NCBI GenBank assembly: GCA_010405405.1
Contig: MU004237.1
Coordinates: forward strand, 1,933,345-1,997,344
Origin: Microthyrium microscopicum
Taxonomy: Eukaryota; Ascomycota; Dothideomycetes; Microthyriales; Microthyriaceae
Direction of reading: 5' to 3'
DNA length: 64,000 nt
Made by a program: the position numbers and the translations under genes. Below are positions 47,667 through 57,029 of the stretch, piece by piece (positions within the stretch are counted from its first letter, which is position 1; each line of letters opens with the position of its first letter). The notes under the pieces were generated by a model. That model did no database searches. It was not told the origin of the DNA and worked only from the letters and a program-made list of their open reading frames with translations.

Positions 47667-48995
47667 TCATCGTACTGCCTGCTTCTTCTTCGTCTCAAGA
47701 AAACGCATCAGATCGTCACAACAATCCTGCAGCGACTTTTCCGTCTGCCAGTGTAGCTGCGTGGCCGCCTTCACGGGCTCCGCCACACACATCTTCACAT
47801 CACCCTCCCGACGACCCGTTGGATTGGTAGGAATAGGCTTGCCGGACGTGGTCTCCATAGCGGTCACAATCTCCTTGACGGTCTGTCCGCGGCCGGTACC
47901 CAAGTTGAAGGTATGGAAGCCTTTGATCGGACTGGCACCTACGACTGCGGCGAGGGCAGCAAGGTGGCCACGCGCTAGATCTGTGACGTGGATGAAGTCG
48001 CGGATTGCTGTGCCGTCGCGTGTCTCCCAGTCGGTACCGAAGACGGTAAGAGCCGGGATCTCGCCGGTCATGACTTTGATGACAACTGGCATAAGGTTCT
48101 GCGGTGGTGTGCGTGGGTCTTCGCCGATGATCGCTGAGGGATCGCAACCGATGGGATTGAAGTAGCGTAGCGCCATGATGGACCACGAGGGATCTGAGAT
48201 GGCGAGGTCGTTGAGGATAGCTTCACACATCCATTTCGAGCGGCCATAGGGGTTGGTGATGGCTGTACATCCGCCGTGGGTGGTATGCGCGTTGCCGTTG
48301 ACGTCGGTCCAGTCTGTAGTCTTGTGGGTGCAGTAATCTTCTGGAATGCGGCCGGTTGGTGGTGTGACTTCGCCGTAAACGGCGGCGGACGAGGAGAAGA
48401 TGAAGTTCTTAATTTCATATTCGCCCATGAGCGTGCAGAAATCGATCATTCCAGCAACATTGTTGGAGTAGTATCTGAGAGGTTGCTGAATGCTTTCTGG
48501 CACGGCTTTGTATGCGGCAAAGTGAATGAGACCAACAATGTCTGTCTGTCCGGTGGCCGTAGGCTGAGGGTTCTTAATGTCCTGTTCTGTGGTCTTGTGA
48601 CGGTTGAGGATGAATCGGACAATGGCCTCGTTGCGGTAATCGCACTCATAGAACTCAATAGATGGTTGGCAAGCCTTGCCCTTGTAATGTTCGGACTTGA
48701 GGCGCTCAAGACGCTCTAGAGCAGTCTTGTATGAATTACTGAGGTTGTCGAGGATTATGACGCTGTATCCTTCCTTCAACAGCTCCCATGAAGTATGACT
48801 GCCAATGTATCCTAGACCACCGACCACCAGCACATATTGGTGATGTCTAATGACGTCGGAAAATGATAGAGGATCGGCATCTTGAAGAGAGATTGACTTG
48901 TCAGATGTTGGTGTCGCTGCGTTCGATTGCGCGGTTGAGGACAATGCGCTTCTGTCCACAGGGCTTGTGGGACGAGAGATTTGGAGGTCTGACAT
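47667..48995 (-). CDS. galE: UDP-glucose/GlcNAc 4-epimerase (Uge type)
   Basis: Intronless 442-aa extended SDR. It has an N-terminal Ser/Thr-rich extension of about 50 residues, then the NAD motif GGLGYIGSH (59-67), LDNLSNSY, HFAAYKAVPES, SSSAAVYGE with the catalytic serine, and NPYGRSK with the Tyr-x-x-x-Lys pair. Later motifs are ALRYFNPIGCDPS and DGTAIRDFIHVTDLA. There is no mutarotase domain, so it is a stand-alone epimerase rather than a yeast-type Gal10 fusion. It interconverts UDP-glucose and UDP-galactose and perhaps UDP-GlcNAc/UDP-GalNAc, in the cytosol. The start MSDLQISRP is the first ATG; no earlier in-frame ATG exists. Two spherulin-4 genes lie 2 kb away, which suggests Uge3-like service to a galactosamine polymer (inference). 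Confidence 0.93.
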   Translation of the reverse strand: MSDLQISRPTSPVDRSALSSTAQSNAATPTSDKSISLQDADPLSFSDVIRHHQYVLVVGGLGYIGSHTSWELLKEGYSVIILDNLSNSYKTALERLERLKSEHYKGKACQPSIEFYECDYRNEAIVRFILNRHKTTEQDIKNPQPTATGQTDIVGLIHFAAYKAVPESIQQPLRYYSNNVAGMIDFCTLMGEYEIKNFIFSSSAAVYGEVTPPTGRIPEDYCTHKTTDWTDVNGNAHTTHGGCTAITNPYGRSKWMCEAILNDLAISDPSWSIMALRYFNPIGCDPSAIIGEDPRTPPQNLMPVVIKVMTGEIPALTVFGTDWETRDGTAIRDFIHVTDLARGHLAALAAVVGASPIKGFHTFNLGTGRGQTVKEIVTAMETTSGKPIPTNPTGRREGDVKMCVAEPVKAATQLHWQTEKSLQDCCDDLMRFLETKKKQAVR

Positions 48996-51085
48996 TATTG
49001 ATAATGAGTCTTTCAAACCGCAAACCTGAAGGTGGGGTTGCAAATAGCGAATATATCGATATCCCTCGGTAACGACGCGAAGGTGGCGATGCAAGTAGAG
49101 CGAATGTTCGATAAGATATGAGAAAGAGCTTAATGCAGATGAGATGTTATTAAAGGTTCATGAAAATGGATACTATCAACCCTACAGATATCTCATGAGA
49201 TGGTTCGCGTGTCCCTTACATCTAGAATTACCGTCAGACAAGCATTTGCACGTATCGGTGGCGTGCTGGGTTAAAGGATTACCATCCGGGAATGCTTGTT
49301 GCATCGAGTCGCGACTGAGCAGCCAAAACTCGCGTGTGGGTCTTTTGAAAGTCTGTGCCTTACGTCCCTTTCAAAGGATCAAGCACAGGAACCTGGGCGC
49401 GAACGATGAGTCGAGGTTCCGCGCGGTAGCATGCCATTATTTACAGTTGCAAGCGGATGCAGCTTTTCGCTCACGGATTGTTCGGCAAGAACTGGTCAAC
49501 CAGCCATGCTGGGTCTGTGTGATAGAAAACGCCATGGATGAGCTAGAACACTCCAGATTGGCTGTCAATCTCTCCATGGCGGACAGCTAGTGAAAAGGCA
49601 ATTGCCGGTACAGCTAAATAAATTATAATTCCCCTGTAGCCATGAGTTGTGGATGAATTACAAGGCTGAGAGGAGTTGGGGGTTGACGAGTGTCCAAGTT
49701 GAAAAGGAGAAGCGACGCGATGTTTTGATACGGTTAGCCGGCTTTTTGATAGGGGCTCACCAAGCGCCTGGTTCACACACGCCCTGGATTCCCCCTTTTC
49801 TAACCAAATCGGCTACCAACTCACTCGTGGCTTGAGCCTCGAGGTCAGGTACCCGCAGAGGCTCCACACTAGCGATTCTTGGGTCCACACGTGGGATGGT
49901 TTTGATCCAATTCCAGGTGCAAATTGCGAGGAAATAATAATGGGCACCTTTGAAGGACTCAACTCTCAACTTTCAAGAGTCGGGAAGAACGCTGGCTTAG
50001 AGACAGGCCTTCCTAGAGATAGTTCAAGAATATCTTCAACGAACGCTTGGAATTATCTAATCTTCCATTCTGCTTGTTGTAGTTTCGATTTATGCTTAAA
50101 TGGTCTCATATGTTGCCTCATCTGTGCATGCCCAGCGCCAATGTTGTATGCTCCCAAGACTAGTATAATCTAGGCCAGATCTGGATTGAATTGACACTAT
50201 GGAGTTATGGCATTTTCACCAAGATCACGGAATTCGGTTGTCCGTCTTGAGGGAGCACAGCATTTAAAGATCGTTGGAAGCTGAGTTGTGCAAGAGCCGC
50301 GCTTAGGATTTGGTATCCGTATGCTCAAATATCTCGTGTTTTCTGTCGACTCAACGCTGCATCCATCTTTCCAATCGCAATAGGTTTTGTACTTTGATAG
50401 CTCTTCGCTTCGGAGCAATCGGCCAGAACCATACCATTCACAGCGAGTGTGCCATCGTGTCACCATTACCTGTACGGCAGATTTTGAAGTCTTCAAAGTT
50501 CAGGGTGACTCTGCAGCGAATCTTACGAGTGAACCAACCAGCAACAAGAAGACATCTTTCAGATTGTCCTATCTTGAACCAGGCTTCATAACACCAGCTT
50601 ATTATGCTTATATCATAAAAAACTGCGGGGTAGAAAGGCCTATCAGGGCAGTTTCTATCAATGTGATGGGCTCTTTGTTCCTTTTAAGTGAGTTATGTCT
50701 GCGAGCCTGGCCAATATCTTCGTCCAGCCCTCGGCCTTTTTGGTGAAAGCAGCCTTGCTTAGCGAACATTTTAAACGGAACGGCAGCCTTTTCTAAACTT
50801 GGCGTTACTCTAAGCCTAAATCTATTACTTTTTGCTGCATAAAGCGCGGAGATGTGGCACATTTAACCAAGTGCATGATCCCAAAGAAGTTGATACAACT
50901 AAAGGGGTGCAGCCAGATTGGTTTGAAATTGATCGTCCCTTTGTTTCTCTCCAAGCTTCAACATCACAAACAGTTCACTCGCTCTGTTTGACTGTTCCGT
51001 TCGTTTCGCAATAACCCTGATCCCCGCCATGTTCTTTTGTTAAATACTCTCGTGGGGCTCCCTTGAATTTTTTGACCTTCTCGAC
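48996..51085. other. 2.1-kb divergent intergenic region, epimerase / spherulin-4
   Basis: Shared upstream region of the epimerase (-) and the first spherulin-4 gene (+). No intact gene is visible. Open frames at 49144-49590 (+) and 50197-50496 (-) are uninterrupted; the latter reads a Cys-containing protein-like stretch (YKTYCDWKDGCSVES) but has no in-frame ATG at its beginning and no family match, so it may be a remnant. Confidence 0.4.
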
Positions 51086-52166
51086 ATGGAGGCCGCAGAT
51101 CGCATAGCCATCCGCATGAGACGGCGGAAGAAGGCCAAACTCACTGCAATTATTGGATGCGCCATCCTAGTTGTCCTTCTCGCGATCATTATTCCTGTCG
51201 CTGTATATTTTCACAACAAAAGACCTGATGGCAATGGCCTACCATCAAGTCTCCTCTTCCCCCTTTACATCTATCCCACTGCAGGCGCCTGGGATCCATT
51301 ATTTACTGCGTATGTTGTCCTTCGGCTGATCGCGGCAAGCTTCTTGCTCTGATTTTATGGAAAGCTAACATGCGCGCAGAATCACAGCCAACAAGAACCT
51401 CAACTTTACCGTAGTCGTTAATCCACAAAGTGGCCCTGGAAACACTTCCTACCCTGGCGACGCGTACGCAGATGGAGTTATCAAGCTCAACTCCTTCCCG
51501 AACGTACAAACCATCGGCTATGTCCGCACATCGTGGGCCGCGCGCAATATCACTGAGGTCCTTGGCGACATTTCTACATACAATGGATGGGCACAGGTGA
51601 ATGGAGCGACCAAGGCTGGAATGGCAGTGGATGGCATATTTTTCGACGAATCTCCAAGCCAGTATACCCAAGATGGTGCAGATTTCGTGAAGACTGTGAA
51701 TGCCGCAGTCAAAAGCGCGTCCGGCTTTGGGGGCAACAAAACCGTAAGTAGGCTCTATTTTTTACGCCCGACGAATCTACCGAGTTGCTCTGTATTCGCG
51801 TGGATTGCGGCTCAAACTTTTGGTTACGCTGGCTAACATGGTGCTATGCAGATCATACATAACCCGGGTACTACGATTGACACCCGCCTGGCTCAAGCCA
51901 ACACCGATATTACCATTGTCTTTGAAGGCAACTACACCGACTTTCTACATCTGGAGCCATCGCTAGCTGCTCTACCTGTCGATAGGACGCGCAACAGCTA
52001 TGTCATCCACACCGCGCCGCAATTGAGCGTGAAAGATCTGGCCGCATTTCTCGGCAAAGCGAGTCAACATGCCTCACATCTATTTGCGACTTCACTTGAC
52101 GGGAGCCACCCATATGAGAGCTTTGGGCCAGATTGGCTGGACTTGTTGAAGGCAATACCACTATGA
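51086..52166 (+). CDS. Spherulin-4 family (GH135-like) membrane-anchored hydrolase
   Basis: 300-aa protein from three exons (51086-51309, 51380-51743, 51852-52166). A basic N-terminus (RMRRRKKAK) precedes a transmembrane helix (about residues 20-42), so it is probably a type II protein with its catalytic domain outside the cytosol. The spherulin-4 domain (PF12138) starts at LLFPLYIYPTAGAW. Candidate catalytic residues are Asp164-Glu165 in GIFFDES and Glu221 in IVFEGNY. These line up in order and nearly in number with Asp166, Glu167 and Glu222 reported for Aspergillus Sph3. Sph3 is an endo-alpha-1,4-N-acetylgalactosaminidase (GH135) required for galactosaminogalactan synthesis. Introns sit at the same places as in the tandem paralogue downstream. 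The start is the first ATG before the basic/TM segment. Confidence 0.9.
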
Positions 52167-52587
52167 GACTGATAGCCCCGCAATTTGGGGATTTGGACAC
52201 AAAGGACTGGGTGGGATCCGAAGTGGGTCTGTCGGGAATTTCTCGCTTATATCGCATCTTTTCCATAATTAAATGTACTATTTTCTTACCACTTGTGTGC
52301 GTCTGCACAGATCACGAATCGAATATTCTTGGGTCACTATGATGGACGATCTTGGAAAAGGCTTACACTATGTCTCAGGGCAAACATAGGGTTCTGATTG
52401 GAGTTGATTTTTTCCTTACTGGTACATAAACCACTTGTCCCGTTGTCACACTTTACATATACCCCTCACAAACCTTTATCGAAAGATTTGAAGAACTTAA
52501 CAACTCAAAGAGGCTCAACGTTGACTGCAGTCCTCAAAGACTTTACCAGAGCTGTCAGCAACGGACATCTTACAAACCAGTCATACA
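52167..52587. other. Intergenic between tandem spherulin-4 genes
   Basis: 420 bases holding the 3' end of the first and the promoter of the second paralogue. No TM-coding exon that could be spliced onto the second gene is obvious. Confidence 0.45.
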
Positions 52588-53505
52588 ATGGCGGCGAAGG
52601 CAGGCGTAATTGTTCCCTTGTACATATACCCACTTGAAGGAGCTTGGGAGCCACTATATTCAGCGTAAGTGCATATACCCATGACCTGTCAAAACCTTAA
52701 CGCGATCGAGGCGTTTTAACTGACAGGTCCAAAAATATACAGAATATCAGCACACCCCAACGTCCAATTCACGATCATAGTCAATCCCCACGATGGCCCA
52801 GGAGCCGGACTGATGCCTGACGAGTACTACTCCGTCGAAATCCCAAAACTAAATGCTTTTCCCAATGTCCGGACCGTCGGCTACGTACGTGTAAACTACT
52901 GCACAAGAGATGTCACCGAAGTATGCAATGATGTCGCCAAATACGCAGGCTGGTCCAAAGATTTCGCCAACACAGGCCTAGGCGTCGAAGGAATATTTTT
53001 CGACGAGACGCCAAATAGCAATACCAGCCTCCCGCAGCTTGACAACGTGGCCTCGTATCTGCAGACTGTATCACGCTATGCCAAAGATTCAGAAGGCATT
53101 CTCGGTGACCGCTTGGTATGTACCTATATGCGGAAATCATTCCACATCCCATGCCACCAGCTAACGAACTCGTCTTAACAGATTATCCACAACCCAGGCA
53201 CGCCGCCAGATGTAGAAGTGGGCAATGCTGGCGCGGATGTAACGACGGTAGTTGAGGAGAGCTTCGCCTCATACGAGTCTCCAGCACTGCAAGAGTACTA
53301 TGCAGCTCGTTATGCGCTGCTGCCAGATTTTGACCGGGCCAAACGCGCGTATATGGTGCACTCGACGCCGGTGGAGTCGCTCAGCGATCTGGTGCTGCGG
53401 TTACGTGACAGTGGCGATTATCTGTTCATCACTGATTTGTGCGAGGACTACTATTGTAAATTTGGCCATAGCTGGCTTGAATTTGTGCGTGCTGTAGGTA
53501 GTTGA
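52588..53505 (+). CDS. Spherulin-4 family paralogue without membrane anchor
   Basis: 257-aa protein from three exons (52588-52664, 52743-53115, 53182-53505). The domain begins almost at the start codon (MAAKAGVIVPLYIYPLEGAW), so the basic and transmembrane segment of its neighbour is missing and no signal peptide is seen. Candidate catalytic residues are kept: Asp113-Glu114 in GIFFDET and Glu175 in TTVVEES. Both introns interrupt homologous positions in the same phase as in the upstream copy (after PLYSA, phase 2; before IIHNPGT, phase 0), which shows a tandem duplication. The two proteins have diverged considerably, so the duplication is not recent. It may be cytosolic, non-classically secreted, or use an upstream exon that I did not find. 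Confidence 0.87.
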
Positions 53506-54216
53506 AAGGTTTGGAGCCAAAAATACGAAACAGATGACGCATTATTTCATAGCATGAAAAATCGTTTGGCTTGGTTCCGATATAGAGTAGCTGAGCGGAG
53601 GCGAGACAGGCGGTGTCGGTTTGTAAATAGTACCAAATGGGTGGTATGCGATCCACTGTGAGTGGGAAATGGAGTTCGACCGACAGGTAGTCTTTTGCAA
53701 ATGGTACAAATGCGCCATGCAGATGGGAAAAATGCAGATATTGGATGTCAATATTGAGGATCTGGGAGTATGCGGTCACTACATATCAGCAAGCGATGTT
53801 GAAGTTGCATACACTGAACTACGAAATGTGATTGCCAGCTACCCTCCCCCCTTTATACATGTTTTCTGGAGATATTAACCAATCAATAGCGTAATAAAGC
53901 GTGCTTTAGAGTAATTCTGGGACCAAAAAGAGGCTAGCACTATTTGTCCCAACATTTACGAACATCCTATCTACATGATTGGCTAACGCCGCTGGATAAA
54001 TCCAGGAAAGACTATGAGGGGGAGAGGGTCGCTGGCAATCACATTTCGTAGTTGGGTGTAAAATCAGATGTTGCAGCACCTAGCCGCATATTGGCACATA
54101 TAAAATGGATTTCTATTCAAGGATTAGAGTAGGTATGTAGTTCCTTTTGAAGGAATAATGCAGACCGACTTTCTAGGGAAAGTACATCATTAACCTATAT
54201 TTGGGGCTGCCTGTGT
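53506..54216. other. Transition from genes to AT-rich island 2
   Basis: 700 bases of ordinary composition after the last gene. A short open frame at 53669-53878 has no support. The repeat island begins at about 54,217 (aaggttggcaaactagtt). Confidence 0.45.
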
Positions 54217-54230
54217 TCTAAGGTTGGCAA

Positions 54231-54422
54231 ACTAGTTAGTAGCAAAACTAGTCTAGTCTAGTAAACTAGTCGCGTGACTAGTATAGTATTATACTATACT
54301 AGTTACGTAACTAGTATAGTATAGTACTAGTTTAGAAAAATTTAATAACTAGTTAGTACTAGTATAAAATATTAAACTAGTTAACTAGTATAGTATAATA
54401 GTAGTATACTAGTTCTACTAGT
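54231..54422. repeat. Cluster of 13 ACTAGT palindromes in 192 bp
   Basis: ACTAGT begins at 54231, 54247, 54265, 54277, 54298, 54310, 54326, 54348, 54358, 54376, 54384, 54408 and 54417. The spacing is 8 to 24 bases. Many are part of larger palindromes with tatagta or ttaa arms. It follows ggttggcaaactagtt at the island's left edge. It could be the subterminal repeat region of a DNA transposon (hAT elements carry such motif clusters) or a protein-binding array. Confidence 0.75.
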
Positions 54423-54660
54423 TTAATACTAGCCAAGCCTTTTATATTTAAACTAAATAATATATTATTTAATAGCTCTATATCTCTAGAATCTAAATCT
54501 AGTCTTATAATTTTAATAATATTAGTAGTTATAGAGTTATAGATAATATAATATATAGATTTTAATAAAATATATAAGTATATATATTTACTTTTATTAT
54601 TAATAAATAATATAATAATATACTTCTTTAGTTCTAAGTTATAGTATTATAGTATAGTTT
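54423..54660. other. AT-rich spacer, probably a partial upstream satellite unit
   Basis: Very AT-rich. Its last 100 bases resemble the end of the 337-bp unit that follows, so a degraded earlier copy probably lies here. No coding potential. Confidence 0.4.
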
Positions 54661-55489
54661 AGTAGCTCTATAACGTAGTATAGGTTTAATATCTTATTTC
54701 TATTTAGTTATTATAATATAAAATAGCTTATAAAGTTAGTACTTTTTAAAATATAAATAAATATAGAAGAAGATAAGATATATACTAGATGTTACTATTA
54801 TACTAACTACTATAGAATACTCTATATATATTTATTAAATAGATATATTAATAATATATAATTTATTAATAAGATTAAAATAAAAATATAAGAAAATAAA
54901 TATATAAAGATTAAATTTAATATATATTATAATATCTAGTATTTAATAGTACGTTTAAAAGATTTAGATAAATATTATATAGTATTATAATGTTATTAAG
55001 TAGGTCTATAACGTTATATAGGTTTTAACTCTTATTTATATTTAGTTTCTATAATATAAAATAATATATAGAAAACTACTTTATAAAATATAATATTATC
55101 TAGTAGAAAATAAGATATATAATAGGTATTACTATAATACTACTTATTAGGAAATACTTTAGAGATTCTAATTATATAAATATATTAATATTATATAATC
55201 TACTAATAATATTTTAATAAAAATATAAAAGAATAAATATATAATAAATAAATTTAATATCTTTTATTATAACTATAATAAAAAAGTAGTCTTTATAGTT
55301 TTTTATAAGATTTAAATATTATTATAACGCTTAAGAGTAGCTCTATAACCTTATATAGGTTTAAAGTCTTATTTATATCTAATTTCTATATAATAAAATA
55401 ATATATAAAAAAGTTACTTTTATAAATATATTAAGATCTAGAAAGAGATAAGATATATATTATATATAGTTATTATAAGAAAAAATAGC
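54661..55489 (+). repeat. Tandem repeat, period about 337 bp
   Basis: Units start at 54661, 54999 and 55336, each with a variant of agtagctctataacgt...tataggttt, followed by tcttatttctatttag-like and aataagatatata-like blocks in the same order. The spacings are 338 and 337. The third unit is cut after about 154 bases by insertion of Gypsy relic 2 at 55490. The copies diverge mainly by transitions and small indels and have no coding potential. Confidence 0.7.
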
Positions 55490-55717
55490 TGTGAGGATTC
55501 CTCGCCAAAGCATAATAGCTTTAGTGTTGAGCTAGATCTTTATAAAGATCTAGCGGCGTTAGTCCCAATTGGGGCTAGCGTCTTTAAGGATTTACTAAGC
55601 ATTACCCTTTTCTTCCCTTAGCGTAGATTCTACTCTACCTCTCTCTCTCTCTTTATATACTAGATCGTTAAATATTATCTACCCTTTACTTAATTACGTA
55701 CCCATTAGATCCTTATA
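55490..55717 (+). repeat. 5' LTR of Gypsy relic 2
   Basis: 228 bp, starts tgtgaggattcc and ends gatccttata (mutated from the form kept in the 3' copy). It contains a perfect 24-nt palindrome at 55531-55554 and a CT-rich tract (ctctctctctct, around 55640). Confidence 0.9.
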
Positions 55718-57029
55718 TAATCTAGCATACCTATTAAACTAAAAAATTAACTTTAAAATTATTTGCGTATTTATCCTTAGGGATTAGCGCTCTTAGATTT
55801 TAAGACCTATACTTAAGAGATAGCTTACGCGCGTTCTTACTTATAGACTTCTTAATATAGTTAGGTAGCATATTTTTACTACCTTCTAAAACACTAATTA
55901 ATTATCTTTAATAAAGTATTTAATATAAATACCTAAATCTTATAGTAGTCTAAGCTCTTAGAACCCCTCTACTTAGCTATATAGAACCTTCGCCCTTCTG
56001 TCTCTCTCTATACTACTAACCTATATTCTAATTATCCTTAATCTATTAATCTATTTATCTTAGGTAATTAAGAAATTATCTAATTATTATTACTCGTCAT
56101 TACCCCTATATAGCTACCTATTAATAAAACCATAGACCCTCTTAAAGAGTTTCTTCCCTTAGCGCCTCTAGGCCTTAATGTAACTACTTGCTCTTAATCG
56201 TAGTTTGTGTCTCCTTAATGCTAAGACGAAATAGTTCTAGGCCCTTCTTAGAGCCACTATATGTTAGTTATTAGCCGCTATTAGGATTAAGATCCTAAGG
56301 GCCTATTTATAAAGAAAGTAGTAGTAGATACGTAGGACTCTACGTAAGCTACTATTTAGACCTCTTAGTAAGAAAAGAGTAAACGCTAACTATCTTATAC
56401 TAATTCTAATAAAGATAATAACCTCTTACTCTCTAATCTATCTACTTATAGTTAGGTAAACTAGAAGCTAATCCTATTACCTATTTAGCGTATACTTAGT
56501 AGTAAACTCTTATAACTAATTAAAACCATAACGTTTACTACGCCCTTAGTAGAACTAGTCACTCTAGTAATACTTTTAGCTTTCTGTAAAAATATATAAG
56601 AAGTAAAAGAAGGAAAGGTATTTAAAAGAATCTATTCTACTATATTAATCTAGCTATAGGAAATATAGCTCTAAAACGATAGTCGTAAGGAGGTCCCTCT
56701 AGCTTTCTAAAATAACTACCTAATAGTTAATAATATAGTACGTATCGTGTTCTTCTAAGTCTTCTAAGGCCTTCTCTAAATATAAGCCTACGAAGATCTA
56801 AAAGTAGCTATACTAGAAGGTTCTTTAAACTTGTTACTACTATTCCGTCGTTAAGAACCTAATCCTACTACTAAAGTGTTTAAAGATTACTATCTAATTC
56901 GCAATACTTAAGAGCTAAAGCGGGAAGTTATATAGAAAGATCCTTAACTCTTATTTAATTAGATTTACGCTACCTTAGCTATAAACTAAGCTATAGTAGT
57001 ACGCTACTAATTTTACTATAATAAATTAT

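Noticed and set aside
49144-49590. 148-codon plus-strand frame upstream of the epimerase
   Set aside because: No domain, no signal peptide, no splice partners; it covers the epimerase promoter and looks like a chance frame.
50197-50496. Cys-containing minus-strand frame in the epimerase/spherulin spacer
   Set aside because: No in-frame ATG at its beginning, a stop just upstream, and no family resemblance; kept only as a note in the intergenic entry.
54661-55489. Tandem units as a CRISPR array
   Set aside because: The period of 337 bp, the divergent copies and a eukaryotic host rule this out.
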